DNA of 64,000 nt from an uncultured Anaerolineales bacterium (GCA_937952305.1 CALFZO010000166.1:1-64000); one strand, 5' to 3'. Counted from the stretch's first letter, positions 10,199 to 19,391 are shown. Notes: generated from the sequence alone by a model not told the origin. Made by a program: numbers and translations.

Positions 10199-10921
10199 AT
10201 GCCTGAAGCCCGCGAACGCCACCGCATCCTGGTCGTGGACGATGAGCCGCGCATGATCCGGTTCATCCGCCTGAACCTCGAGCACGACGGTTTCGAGGTG
10301 GTGGAGGCGGCGGACGGCCTGGCCGCTCTCAAGCAGGTGCGCGACACGCTGCCGGACCTGGTGCTGCTGGACGTGGCCATGCCGGAGCTGGACGGCTTTG
10401 AGACCCTGCGCCTGCTGCGCGAAGTGGCCAGCGTGCCCGTGATCATGCTGACGGCGCGCGCCGAGGAGGATGACCGGGTACGCGGCCTGGAGCTGGGCGC
10501 CGACGACTACGTCACCAAGCCCTTCAGCCCGCGCGAGCTGGTCAGCCGGGTCCGGGCGGTGCTGCGCCGGACCGAATCACCCGCGCCGGCCGAGAAATCC
10601 ACGCTGACGATCGACGACCGGTTGAGCATCAACTTCGACCGGCGCGAGGTCCTCGCCAACGGCCAGCCCGTGAAGCTCCGCCCCACCGAGTACCGGCTGC
10701 TCTATCACCTCGTGCAGAACGCCGGCTGGGTGGTGCCGCACGACCAGCTGCTGGCCAAGGTCTGGGGCTACGAGTATCGCGAGGAGACGCACTACCTGCG
10801 GCTGTATATCAACTACCTGCGCCAAAAACTTGAGCCGGATCCCGCCAATCCCCGCTACATCCTGACGGAGCGCGGCGTCGGCTATCGTTTCGTCGATTTC
10901 CGGCGCGCCGACAAGAATTAG
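10199..10921 (+). CDS. OmpR/PhoB-family response regulator
   Basis: 240 residues. The receiver domain (10-125) has the acidic pocket VVDDE, phospho-acceptor Asp58 (LVLLDVAMP), Thr in MLTARA and Lys in VTKPF. A winged-helix DNA-binding domain (about 140-235) shows RPTEYRLLYHL, a WGYEY loop and the C-terminal hairpin TERGVGYRF. No histidine kinase gene is adjacent, so its partner is elsewhere, or it is regulated by cross-talk. The tandem palindrome just upstream is a candidate autoregulatory site. Confidence 0.95.
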   Translation: MPEARERHRILVVDDEPRMIRFIRLNLEHDGFEVVEAADGLAALKQVRDTLPDLVLLDVAMPELDGFETLRLLREVASVPVIMLTARAEEDDRVRGLELGADDYVTKPFSPRELVSRVRAVLRRTESPAPAEKSTLTIDDRLSINFDRREVLANGQPVKLRPTEYRLLYHLVQNAGWVVPHDQLLAKVWGYEYREETHYLRLYINYLRQKLEPDPANPRYILTERGVGYRFVDFRRADKN

Positions 10922-10976
10922 CCGTCGGGCGAGCGCGCCGCCCACCCAACCACCCAACAGAGTCGAGGTAAAACGC

Positions 10977-12131
10977 ATGAGACAAGCCGCCGCATCACCC
11001 ATTTGGAGATGGTTACTCATCATCCTCATCGTCCTGCTCGTCGGCGTGCCGGCCGTGCTGGCCGTCACCAGCCAGTTCGCCTATTTCCTGGAGAGGGTGG
11101 AACCGCAAGAGGTGGGCGTGCAGTTTCAGGGCGGCCAGATCAAGGGTATCGTCGGGCCGGGCGTCTACAGCGACTTCGGCCTGTACGTCGAGTTGAAGCG
11201 CGTGTCCAGCCAGGCCATCCCGTTCAACGTGCGCGACGAGGAGATCATCACCAAGGACAAGCAGCGCATTGGCCTGGTGGTCACCGGCGACGCGCTGCGG
11301 CCCGGCATCGCGCGCACCGACGTGCTGCTGGCGAACTGGGCCCAGTACAGCCAGCTCTACCTAGACGACATCGTCGCCCAGGAGCGCGTCAAGGCGCTGG
11401 CCCAGCAGGCCATGAAGGTCTGCGTCGGCGAGCGCCCGTTCGACGACGCCATCATCGGCACGGCCCGCGACGAGCTGCGCAACTGCATCGACGAGGAGTT
11501 GAGCAAACTGGCCGAGATCTACGGCTTCGTCATCCAGAACGTGGTGGTGCCGGAAGTGGTCCTCTCGCCGGAGGTCCAGGCCGCGCTGGACGCCATCGTC
11601 CAGAGCCGGCTGGAGACCGAGAAGGCCGCCCAAGACAAGCTGCGGGCCGAGGCCCAGGCGCAGGCCGAACAGGCCCGCCAGGAAGGCGAGATCCGCGTGG
11701 AGCAGAGCCGCATCCAGGAGGAGACCAAGCAGCAGACCATCCTGGCCCAGCTGGAGCGCGATAAGATCCAGGCCCAGCAAGCCGTGATCCAGGCCGAGAA
11801 AGCCAACGAGCTGGCCCGCGTGGAAGCCGAACGCCAGATCATCGAGGCGCAGAAGTCCAACGACCTGTTCGCGGCGCAGCAAGACCTGGAGATCAACCGC
11901 GCGCTGGCCCTGGCCGCGACCGAGAAGGCCAAGGCCGACCTGGCCATGCAGCTGGCCTTGGCCGAGATCTACGCCGAGAACCCGGCCTACCTGCAGCTCC
12001 AGATCGCCCAGGCCAACGCCAGCGCTCTGCAGCCCACCGACAAGATCATCTTCACACCCGAGGGCACGACGCCCACGATCGTCCTGCCCGGCCCGGGCAT
12101 CACGCCCACCGTCAACACCGAGCCGCGTTAA
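10977..12131 (+). CDS. SPFH/Band-7 membrane protein
   Basis: 384 residues. One N-terminal TM helix (about 10-32) is followed by an SPFH domain (35-215) with the typical QIKGIVGPGVY start. A long Ala/Gln/Glu-rich coiled coil (215-340) with the EKANELARVEAERQ pattern follows, then a short Pro/Thr-rich tail. SPFH proteins oligomerise on membranes and scaffold microdomains or proteases. GAGG lies 9 nt before the ATG. The gene is 55 bases after the response regulator and ends at a bidirectional terminator. No NfeD-type partner is seen. Confidence 0.9.
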   Translation: MRQAAASPIWRWLLIILIVLLVGVPAVLAVTSQFAYFLERVEPQEVGVQFQGGQIKGIVGPGVYSDFGLYVELKRVSSQAIPFNVRDEEIITKDKQRIGLVVTGDALRPGIARTDVLLANWAQYSQLYLDDIVAQERVKALAQQAMKVCVGERPFDDAIIGTARDELRNCIDEELSKLAEIYGFVIQNVVVPEVVLSPEVQAALDAIVQSRLETEKAAQDKLRAEAQAQAEQARQEGEIRVEQSRIQEETKQQTILAQLERDKIQAQQAVIQAEKANELARVEAERQIIEAQKSNDLFAAQQDLEINRALALAATEKAKADLAMQLALAEIYAENPAYLQLQIAQANASALQPTDKIIFTPEGTTPTIVLPGPGITPTVNTEPR

Positions 12132-12148
12132 CGCGCGCGTGACTGAAT

Positions 12149-12180
12149 CAAAAGGGCGGGCCGTGCGGCCCGCCCTTTTG
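12149..12180. terminator. Bidirectional intrinsic terminator
   Basis: A perfect 14-bp stem (12149-12162 with 12167-12180) and a GTGC loop. The stem ends in AAAA/TTTT, giving a U-tract on either strand. It lies between convergent genes (SPFH protein and S9 peptidase) and can serve both. Confidence 0.88.
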
Positions 12181-12199
12181 GGTTGCCAGCCCTCAGCGC

Positions 12200-14269
12200 T
12201 CAGCGGCGGCGCGTCGCCTTGGGACGCGCCGCCGGGCCGCAGTGGCGGTCGAACCAGGCCAGCATGCGGTCCAGCCGGTCCACGCGGTGCAGCGGCTCGC
12301 CGGAGCGCGACATCTCATGGCCTTCGCGCGGGTAGCGGATGAAGATCACTGTGCGCTTGAGGCGCTTCAACGCGGCATAGAGCTGTTCGGCCTCAGACAC
12401 TGGGCAGCGGTAGTCCTGGTCCTGGTGTTCGATGGCCAGCGGCGTGCGGATGCCGCGCACATAGGCCAGCGGCGACTGCTTCCAGAGCTTCTCCAAATCG
12501 TCGAAGCCCAGCGTCTCGAACTCGCGCTCCACCAGCTGCGGGATGTCGCTGGTGCCGAAGAACGAAGTCAGGTTGTACAGGCCGCGCTGCGCCCAGGCGC
12601 AGGCGAAGCGCTGGTCGCGGCTGACGATCCAGGCCGTCATGTAGCCGGCGTAGCTGCCGCCGGTGAGCGCCAGCCGGCGCTCGTCCACAAACCCCTGGGC
12701 CACCACCTGCTCCACCCCGGACAGGATGTCGTGCATGACGTGGTCACCCCAGTCGTTGCGGATGATGAGCGAGTGCGCCTCGCCGTAGCCGTCCGAGCCG
12801 CGCGGGTTGCAGAAGTAAACGGCGTAGCCGCGCGCGGCCTGCAGCTGCCATTCAAACCACATGGCCGGGATGGACGGCCCCCACATCACCCACGGCCCGC
12901 CGTGCATGCTCACCACCAGCGGGACCTTCTGGCCGCGGCGCAGGCCGGGCGGCTTGAGCAGCCAGCCCTGGATGCGGCGGCCGTCCGGGGCCGTGTGCCA
13001 GACTTCCTCGATCGGGGCGACCTGGCGGCCGGCCAGGAATTGGTCATTGAAGCGCGTCAGACGCTGCTCGGCGCGGCCAGCCGGGTTGGTCAGGTAGACG
13101 TCGCCGGGCCGCTCCGGCGTATTGGCCACAAACGCGATCGCGCCGGCCTGATCCAGGCTGAAGGACAGCAGATTGCGCCGGCCCTTAACCACCGCTTCGA
13201 TCTTGTCGCCGGCCAGGCTGGCGCGATACAGGTGCGTGCTGCCGCGGTCGTTGACCAGAAAGTAGATCCAGTGTGAATCAGCCGACCAGCGGAAATCCCC
13301 AACGCCGCGGTCAAAACTGAAGGTCAACTCGCGGGCGGCGCCGCCGCCCACCGGCAGAACCGCCAGCCGTGCGCGCTGGCCCCACGAGCCCTCGTCCGGC
13401 GTCCGCACCGTGGCAATCCAGCGCCCATCCGGCGAGACCCGGGCGTCGAAGTAATCAAAGCCAGGGTTGGTCAGGAACTTGTACGGTTTGCGGCCCTTGG
13501 CCGGCACCGGCACGCGCACCACCGCCCGGTAGTTCCACGGGTCGTGCTCGGGCTCGCGGCCCTGGATGGAGAGGAGGGCGGCGCCGTCCTTCGTCCACGT
13601 GATCGTGTCGAAGTCCAGTTCGCCATCGGTCAGCCGGCGCGCCGGCCCGGGCGCCGGCTCCGGCGTCGACGGGACCGCGATCACATAGACGTGCGTGCGT
13701 CGGTCGTCGAAGAACTCGGTGCCGGAGCGGTACGGCAGGCGCGTGATGACGCGCGGGTCGGACTTCTTCTTCTCGGCGTCGTCCTGGCGCTCTTTGCGCT
13801 GGCGCGCCTCCAGGGCGTCGGCTGGCGGCGGCGCCGCGGTGCCGGCGTCCTCTTTTGCGCGCTCCTCGGCGTTGACGTCCGCCAGGAAGGCCAGGCGCCG
13901 GCCGTCCGGACTCCAGACCGGGTTGCGCGCGCCGTTGGGCTGGGCCGTGAGCGGCCGGGCCTCGCCGCCGGCCACGTCGATCAGGTGGATCTGCGGCCGG
14001 TCGCCGCGCGCCGACACAAAGGCCAGCGTCCGGCTGTCCGGCGACCAGCGTGGCTGCGTGTCCGACTTCGGCCCAAACGTGAACTGGCGCGGCTTGGCCG
14101 ACCGGTCGGCCAGATCAATCAGCCAGATGTGGCGCTCATACTGGTTGCCCAAGCGGTCGATCGTCACGCGGACGAAGGCCAGGCGCCGGCCGTCCGGGCT
14201 GATTTGCGCGTCTTCGACCGATTGCAGTTCATACAGGTCTGGAGCGGTGAAAGGTTGTGGGGTGGCCAA
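12200..14269 (-). CDS. S9-family (prolyl oligopeptidase-type) serine peptidase
   Basis: 689 residues, with an N-terminal TolB/PD40-like beta-propeller (about 1-400; repeated SPDGR and WSPDGR motifs) and a C-terminal alpha/beta hydrolase. The catalytic triad is Ser539 (GGSYAG), Asp619 (DQDYRCP) and His651 (REGHEMS). The closest family type is the acylaminoacyl-/dipeptidyl-peptidase branch (S9C). No signal peptide, so it is probably cytosolic and acts on short peptides. The start is TTG at 14269 with AGGAG 6 nt upstream. Last gene of the minus-strand run that begins at 19385. Confidence 0.92.
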   Translation of the reverse strand: MATPQPFTAPDLYELQSVEDAQISPDGRRLAFVRVTIDRLGNQYERHIWLIDLADRSAKPRQFTFGPKSDTQPRWSPDSRTLAFVSARGDRPQIHLIDVAGGEARPLTAQPNGARNPVWSPDGRRLAFLADVNAEERAKEDAGTAAPPPADALEARQRKERQDDAEKKKSDPRVITRLPYRSGTEFFDDRRTHVYVIAVPSTPEPAPGPARRLTDGELDFDTITWTKDGAALLSIQGREPEHDPWNYRAVVRVPVPAKGRKPYKFLTNPGFDYFDARVSPDGRWIATVRTPDEGSWGQRARLAVLPVGGGAARELTFSFDRGVGDFRWSADSHWIYFLVNDRGSTHLYRASLAGDKIEAVVKGRRNLLSFSLDQAGAIAFVANTPERPGDVYLTNPAGRAEQRLTRFNDQFLAGRQVAPIEEVWHTAPDGRRIQGWLLKPPGLRRGQKVPLVVSMHGGPWVMWGPSIPAMWFEWQLQAARGYAVYFCNPRGSDGYGEAHSLIIRNDWGDHVMHDILSGVEQVVAQGFVDERRLALTGGSYAGYMTAWIVSRDQRFACAWAQRGLYNLTSFFGTSDIPQLVEREFETLGFDDLEKLWKQSPLAYVRGIRTPLAIEHQDQDYRCPVSEAEQLYAALKRLKRTVIFIRYPREGHEMSRSGEPLHRVDRLDRMLAWFDRHCGPAARPKATRRR

Positions 14270-14315
14270 TGCGGGCTCCTATCTGTGAACGCCGGGCGGG
14301 CGGGCCGAGGGCCGC

Positions 14316-14693
14316 TCACTCGCCCAGCGGTTTGTAGAGTGGTTGGTCCTTGGCCCGGGCGCGGCACTCCGGGCACGGGCAGAGTTCGCGCAGGTACGGC
14401 CAGGTATACAGGCCGGTCTTGTGGCCGTCAGTCCACTCCGGCGCCAGGGCGTAGTTGCCCACCGGCTCCAGGCGCGCGATCTCATAGCTCTTGGCGCGGG
14501 CGAGCGGGATCGTCAGCAGCAGATTGTCGACGTCCGGGGGCTTGCCCATGTTGTCATGGCCGCCGCGGCACTCGACGCACGGGCAGCCTTCGCGCAGGAA
14601 GTCCCAAGGGTAGGTGCTGTGGTGGCCGTCATCCCAGGCCACGTTCAGCAGTCGTTTTCCACGATCGAGGGTGAGGGCAGTTGGTCTTGGCAT
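14316..14693 (-). CDS. DUF971-family protein with two CPCxECR motifs
   Basis: 125 residues. Both halves carry the same pattern: an aspartate/glycine turn (WDDGH, WTDGH), an aromatic step, LRE, then CPCVECR or CPCPECR. DUF971 (the gamma-butyrobetaine-hydroxylase N-terminal-like fold) normally has the two-fold pattern, but I know the Cys cluster mainly in the first half. The Cys sets could bind zinc or an iron-sulfur cluster; the domain also occurs fused to Fe-S carriers. I chose the ATG at 14693 because the upstream extension overlaps the preceding gene and has no family similarity. Confidence 0.85.
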   Translation of the reverse strand: MPRPTALTLDRGKRLLNVAWDDGHHSTYPWDFLREGCPCVECRGGHDNMGKPPDVDNLLLTIPLARAKSYEIARLEPVGNYALAPEWTDGHKTGLYTWPYLRELCPCPECRARAKDQPLYKPLGE

Positions 14694-14724
14694 AGCGGTT
14701 GGATTCGGACAGGAGGGCTGGCGC

Positions 14725-15246
14725 TCAGGGGCCCTGGACGACCTGTAAGTAGTTCTGAACACCCCAGCCGAAACGTGAGCCGGTGGCGGGGTCCACCAAG
14801 TACCACCAGACGAAGCCGTCCGCTTCGGTCGGGCCGGCCTGCACCTGGAAGACCTCGCGCTCGAGGGCCAGATAGTTGACGCCGGCCTGCAGGCTCGGCT
14901 CCGAGCGCAGGTTCAGGAAACCGGCATCGCCGGTCCCGGTGACCTGGACGTAGGCGCCGATCTGGACGTCGCCGGGCGGAGGCGCCGGCGGGGTTGCGGT
15001 GGGTGGTTCGGCCACGCCCCCCGGAGGCGTAATCGGAACGGCCGGCGCGGTGGCGGCGGCCGGGACGGCGGGCGCCGTCACCAGCGCCACGGTCGCGGTC
15101 GGCCGCGGGAGGTCGGCGCTGCGCGTCAACGCGGCGGCGGCCGCGAAGACGAGCGCGGCCAGCAGGCAGGCCGCCGCCACCAGTCCCAGCAGCCACCAGG
15201 GGATAAAGCCGGCCGAGTCGCGCGGCGGCGGCGCTGCGGATCGCAC
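14725..15246 (-). CDS. Membrane-anchored SH3-like protein
   Basis: 173 residues: a short cytoplasmic N-terminus, one TM helix (about 17-40), a Pro/Thr/Ala-rich linker (45-93), and a C-terminal bacterial SH3-like domain (about 98-168; YVQVTGT, LNLRSEPS, WWYLVD, GWGVQNYL). Such domains bind cell-wall or protein ligands outside the membrane. The start is GTG at 15246, 3 bases after the stop of the SpoIIE gene, so translation is probably coupled. A link to envelope signalling by the phosphatase is inference. Confidence 0.82.
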   Translation of the reverse strand: MRSAAPPPRDSAGFIPWWLLGLVAAACLLAALVFAAAAALTRSADLPRPTATVALVTAPAVPAAATAPAVPITPPGGVAEPPTATPPAPPPGDVQIGAYVQVTGTGDAGFLNLRSEPSLQAGVNYLALEREVFQVQAGPTEADGFVWWYLVDPATGSRFGWGVQNYLQVVQGP

Positions 15247-15249
15247 GGG

Positions 15250-16536
15250 TCAGGCCTCGGCGTCGAAACGCGCCACCAGGACGGTGATGTCGTCGAAGGC
15301 CGGCGCGTCGCCGCGAAACTCAAAGACGTCGTTGAAGATGGCCGAGCACACGATCTTGGCCGAGGCCGTGCGCTGGCGCTCCACCAGGGCCACCAGGCGC
15401 TCTTCCGTGTAGGCGTTGTTGTCGCGGTCCACGGCGTCCGGCACCCCATCGGAGTAGGCCACCAACAGGTCGCCGGGCCGCAGGTCCACCTGACGCTCCT
15501 CCAGGCTGAGGTCCGGCCACATGCCCAGGAAGCGCCCATCCGCGTCCAGGTGCTCCGGCGGGCCGCCGGCGGCCCGGAAGAGCAGCGGCTTGTCCTGGCC
15601 GGCGCGCACATAGCGCAGGCGGCCGGTGTTCACGTCCAGGAGGCCATAGAAGACGGTGACGAACATGTCGTCGTTGGTGGAGACTTCCATCAGGCCGTTG
15701 TGCACGGCCAGCGCCACCTCGGCCGGCGACAGGCTGCGCCGGGCATGGGCCAGAAAGAGCGTGCGGGTGACGGCCATGATCAGGGCGGCGTGGACGCTCT
15801 TGTCTGAGACATCGGCCATCAGCAGACCAAGATGGTCGTCGTCCACGCGGATCACGTCATACAGGTCGCCGCCGACGTGGCGGGCCGGCACGTTGCGGCC
15901 GAAAAACGAATAGCCCTGGGCGGCCGGAAACTTGGACGGCAGCAAGCTGCGCTGAACCTCGCCCGCGATCTCCATCTCGTGCTCGAGCTTCTCCTTTTGC
16001 ACCAGCTCGGCCTGGGCGGCCTTGAGCTCGTCGTAGGCGCGCCGCAGCTCGTCGTTCTTGCGCGTCAGATCGGCGATGGTGGCCTGGCCGGAGGCGCGCA
16101 CATTCGAGACGAAGCGCCGGATCATGGCCATGGCCAGCTGCGGGCTGTTGCTGAGCAGCTGCTGGAACTCGTCTTCCGAGATCTCCAGCAGCGTGGACTT
16201 GGTCGTGGTGGTGACGGTGGCCGTGCGCGCCTTCTTCTCCAGCAGGGCCATCTCGCCGAAGAACTCGCCGGGGCCGCGCATCGTCAGCAGCCGCTTGGCG
16301 TGATCGCCAAGCTTCTGGGTGATCTCCACCTGGCCGTCGGCGACGATGTAGAAGATGTGCTCCAGCTCGCCTTCATAACAGAGGGTGTGCTCGGCCGGAT
16401 AGACTTGCGCCACGCAGGCGGCGGTCAGCGCCTGCACATCGGCTTCGGCGACGCCCGGAAACGCCTGGCGGAGGATGGCCGGGATATCGGGCGCGGTACG
16501 GAGCGGGGCGCCGTCAGATTGGTTGGCTTGAGTCAT
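15250..16536 (-). CDS. Cyclic-nucleotide-binding / SpoIIE phosphatase
   Basis: 428 residues. Residues 25-150 form a cNMP-binding (CRP-like) domain with the phosphate-binding stretch GEFFGEMALLE-KKARTATV. A coiled coil (about 155-195) leads to a SpoIIE/RsbU-type PP2C domain (200-428) with GGDLYDV, ADVSDKSVHAAL, AGQDKPLLF and YSDGVPDA. It should dephosphorylate an anti-anti-sigma (STAS) protein or similar under control of cAMP or cGMP. No sigma, STAS or HPK gene is adjacent. It follows PolX by 19 bases and precedes the SH3 gene. Confidence 0.93.
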   Translation of the reverse strand: MTQANQSDGAPLRTAPDIPAILRQAFPGVAEADVQALTAACVAQVYPAEHTLCYEGELEHIFYIVADGQVEITQKLGDHAKRLLTMRGPGEFFGEMALLEKKARTATVTTTTKSTLLEISEDEFQQLLSNSPQLAMAMIRRFVSNVRASGQATIADLTRKNDELRRAYDELKAAQAELVQKEKLEHEMEIAGEVQRSLLPSKFPAAQGYSFFGRNVPARHVGGDLYDVIRVDDDHLGLLMADVSDKSVHAALIMAVTRTLFLAHARRSLSPAEVALAVHNGLMEVSTNDDMFVTVFYGLLDVNTGRLRYVRAGQDKPLLFRAAGGPPEHLDADGRFLGMWPDLSLEERQVDLRPGDLLVAYSDGVPDAVDRDNNAYTEERLVALVERQRTASAKIVCSAIFNDVFEFRGDAPAFDDITVLVARFDAEA

Positions 16537-16555
16537 GGCTGGCGCTCCCCGACGC

Positions 16556-18592
16556 TTAACCCCGGCGCTTGGCGGGCTTGGCGCCGCGCCCGGCGGTCGT
16601 CGGCTTCTTGGGCTTAGGGTTGGCCTTGGCCGGCTGGCTCGGCCGCGCCGAGGCGTTGCCGCCCTTGGCCTTGGTCTTGGTCTTGGACGAGGCCGCGGCC
16701 GCCGCGCCCTGGCTGGCGGCGGGCTTAGCGGGCTTAGCGGGTTTGGCCGGTTTGGCGTTGGGACGAGCCGGGGCCGCCGCCTTGCCGATGGCCGGCGGAG
16801 CTTCAGCCGGAGCAGCGGCGGGGGCCGGCGCCGAACTCAATTCCGCCGGGCGGGCCGTGCGCGGGCGCCGGTGGCCGCGTTCATCCAGCCATTGCAGCAG
16901 CCGTTCGATCGGCCAGGCGTTGATGACGTTCTCGGCCGTGGCCCAGCCGCGCCGGGCCGTGCCGACTCCGTAGTGGGCGAAGTTGAAGTGGTCCGGGTGG
17001 TGGGCGTCGGTGTTGATGGCCAGCCGGCAGCCCAACTCCAACGCGCGCTTGATGTGGACGTCGTCCAGGTCCAGGCGCTGCGGGTTGGCGTTGACTTCCA
17101 GGGCCACGCCGCTCTCGGCCGCCGCGCGCAGCACGGCCTCCATGTCCAGATCGGCCCCTTCCCGATCCGGCAGCAGGCGGCCGCTGGGATGGCCGATGAT
17201 GTCCACGTGCCGGTTGCGGATGGCGTTGAGCAAGCGCTCGGTGATGCGGTGCCGGTCCTGGCGCAAGGAGGTGTGCAGCGAGGCCACGACGATATCCAGG
17301 TCCTCGAGCACGTCGTCGCTGTAATCCAGGTGGCCGTCGGCGCGGATCTCCACCTCGGCCCCTTGCAGCAGGCTGAAACTGGTGCCCAGCTCGGCCTGGA
17401 CGCTGTCGATCTCGCGGCGCTGCTGGCGCAGGCGCTCCACCGTCAGCCCGCCGGTCACCCCCAGGCTCTGGGAGTGGTCGGTGATCGCCAGGCAGCGCAG
17501 GCCGCGGGAGCGCGCCGCCTGAGCCATCTCGCGGATGCTGGCCTGCCCGTCGCTCCACGTCGAATGGGCGTGCAGGTCGCTCTGCAATTCGCGCAGCTCC
17601 ACCAGCTTGGGCAGCTTGCCCAGGCGGGCGGCCTGGATCTCGCCGCGGTCCTCGCGCATTTCCGGCGGGATGTAGGCCAGCCCGACCGTGCGGTAGACTT
17701 CGGCTTCGGTGGCGCACAAGAGCTCGCCGCCATCTTTGCGCTGGAAGGCGTTCTCGCTCAGCGACAGGCCCTTCTCCAGGGCCAGCTCCCGGACGCGGAC
17801 GTTGTGGTCCTTGCTGCCGGAGAAATACTGCAGCGCCGTGCCGAAACGGTCCGGCGACAACACGCGCAGGTCGGCTTGCAGGCCGAGATCCAGCTCCACC
17901 GAAGTCTTGGTGGGGCCTTGGGCCAGCACCCGCGCCACCTGCGGATGGGTGACGAAAGCCGCCATCACCGGCCGGGCATCTTCGGCGCCCACCAGAAAAT
18001 CCATGTCGCCGATGGTAGCGCGCATCCGGCGCAGGCTGCCGGCCACTTCGGCGACCTTGACGCCCGGCAGGCCGCGCAGGTACTTGAGGATATCCTGGGC
18101 CACCGGCCAGACCTGCCCGAGCGGCATCCGGCCAGTGGCGTGGCGCCGCGCCTCGATGCCGGTCAGGATCTTGGCCTCGGTCTTTTCGCCCAGGCCGGCC
18201 AGGTTGCGCAGCTTGCCGGTGCGGGCCGCCAATTCCAACTCTGGCAGCGTGGTGACGCCCAGCTTCTTCCAGATCAGGGCCACCCGCTTGGGGCCGAGGT
18301 CCGGCACGGTGAGCAGCTCGGCCAGGCTGACCGGCACCTCCTGCTTCAGACGCTCAAAGAAGGTCAGCCGGCCGGAATTGAGCAGCTCGTCCACTTTGTC
18401 GGCGATGGCCGGGCCGATGCCCGGGATCTCGCGCAGCCCGCCCTCGCGCCAGACGTCGCGGATCGGCCGCGAGAACTCGCGGAAAGTGTCGGCCGCGCGC
18501 CGGTAGGCGAGCACCTTGAAGATGACCTCACCCTTGATCTCCAGCAAATCGGCGATGGTGGCGAAAATGTGGGCGAGTTCTTTGTTGGTCAT
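16556..18592 (-). CDS. polX: DNA polymerase/3'-5' exonuclease PolX with a basic C-terminal tail
   Basis: 678 residues from ATG 18592. An N-terminal 8-kDa-like domain and HhH motifs (REIPGIGPAIADKV; LAGLGEKTEAKIL) precede a Pol beta palm with GSLRR and metal ligands Asp196, Asp198 (IGDMDFLV) and Asp241 (QADLRV). A C-terminal PHP domain (about 338-565; DLHAHSTWSDG, AITDHS, IIGHPSGR, NTDAHH) supplies the exonuclease. It acts in base-excision repair gap filling. After the PHP domain comes an extra tail of about 100 residues rich in Lys, Ala and Pro with tandem AKP repeats, which ordinary PolX lacks. A start 10 codons upstream is possible but less likely. Confidence 0.94.
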   Translation of the reverse strand: MTNKELAHIFATIADLLEIKGEVIFKVLAYRRAADTFREFSRPIRDVWREGGLREIPGIGPAIADKVDELLNSGRLTFFERLKQEVPVSLAELLTVPDLGPKRVALIWKKLGVTTLPELELAARTGKLRNLAGLGEKTEAKILTGIEARRHATGRMPLGQVWPVAQDILKYLRGLPGVKVAEVAGSLRRMRATIGDMDFLVGAEDARPVMAAFVTHPQVARVLAQGPTKTSVELDLGLQADLRVLSPDRFGTALQYFSGSKDHNVRVRELALEKGLSLSENAFQRKDGGELLCATEAEVYRTVGLAYIPPEMREDRGEIQAARLGKLPKLVELRELQSDLHAHSTWSDGQASIREMAQAARSRGLRCLAITDHSQSLGVTGGLTVERLRQQRREIDSVQAELGTSFSLLQGAEVEIRADGHLDYSDDVLEDLDIVVASLHTSLRQDRHRITERLLNAIRNRHVDIIGHPSGRLLPDREGADLDMEAVLRAAAESGVALEVNANPQRLDLDDVHIKRALELGCRLAINTDAHHPDHFNFAHYGVGTARRGWATAENVINAWPIERLLQWLDERGHRRPRTARPAELSSAPAPAAAPAEAPPAIGKAAAPARPNAKPAKPAKPAKPAASQGAAAAASSKTKTKAKGGNASARPSQPAKANPKPKKPTTAGRGAKPAKRRG

Positions 18593-18635
18593 AGGGATCC
18601 CAACCCGCTGTTCGTCGGCCACAGCCAGGGTGCGC

Positions 18636-19385
18636 TTACTGATTAGGCCCCGCGAAGTTCTGGATCAACAGCCACTGCCGGCCGTTATAGCCAATCCCGA
18701 TGCCGACCGCCACGTAGTTCGGGCTGAGGATATTGCGGGCATGCGGCGGGTCCGTCATGAACCACCCCATGGCCACATCCACAATCGCCGGCGGACTCTT
18801 GATCGAACCGTACCAGTTTTCGCCCAGATAGGGGCTGGTGTAGCCGGCCGCTCGCATCCACTCACGGGCGAGCGGCGCGCCCGTGACCGGGTCGTTATGA
18901 CCAGTGTAACCGCGGGCGACCATGTCGGCGACGCGGGCGCGCGCGATTCCCATCAACGTCTCGTCCCGCGCCAAGGGCGCCACGCCTGCCGCCGCCCGCT
19001 GGGCGTTGATCAAGTCGATGGTGTATTGCTCCGCTGCGGCAGCGTCGCCGTCCAGCCCAGCCGTGGGCGCGACGGGCGTCGGCAGCGGGGCCTGGACCAC
19101 TTCCGGCGCGGTCGTGGGCGCCGGCACGATGACGTCTGGCGCGGCGGGCTGGACCAGGGCAGCCACCGCCGTCGCGCTGGGTTCGGTTGTCGCCGTGGCC
19201 GTCGCAGCCAGAACAGGTGTTTCGGTCGCCCTCGGCGTCACTGTCGCCGTAAAGGTCGCCACGGCCATGGCGAACGCTGGTAAGGTGGCCGTGGCCGCCG
19301 GCGTTGGCGTCAACGGCTGGATGGTGCAGGCCGCCAGGCTCAACGCCGTCGCCGCCAGCGCACCAGTCAGGATCGGCCCTTTCAC
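18636..19385 (-). CDS. CAP/SCP-domain lipoprotein
   Basis: 249 residues. A lipoprotein signal ends at Cys20 (lipobox LAAC). A Thr/Ala/Pro-rich spacer (21-120) leads to a CAP domain (about 128-249) with LINAQRAAAGV, GHNDP, GENW and DPPHARNIL-PNY, the motifs of the bacterial YkwD-like CAP family. Secreted and membrane-tethered; the exact activity of bacterial CAP proteins is unsettled. The start is GTG 19385, only 6 nt after TATAAT on this strand, so the mRNA is probably leaderless. First gene of the 19385-12200 run; PolX follows after 43 bases. Confidence 0.88.
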   Translation of the reverse strand: MKGPILTGALAATALSLAACTIQPLTPTPAATATLPAFAMAVATFTATVTPRATETPVLAATATATTEPSATAVAALVQPAAPDVIVPAPTTAPEVVQAPLPTPVAPTAGLDGDAAAAEQYTIDLINAQRAAAGVAPLARDETLMGIARARVADMVARGYTGHNDPVTGAPLAREWMRAAGYTSPYLGENWYGSIKSPPAIVDVAMGWFMTDPPHARNILSPNYVAVGIGIGYNGRQWLLIQNFAGPNQ

Positions 19386-19391
19386 GCGGGG

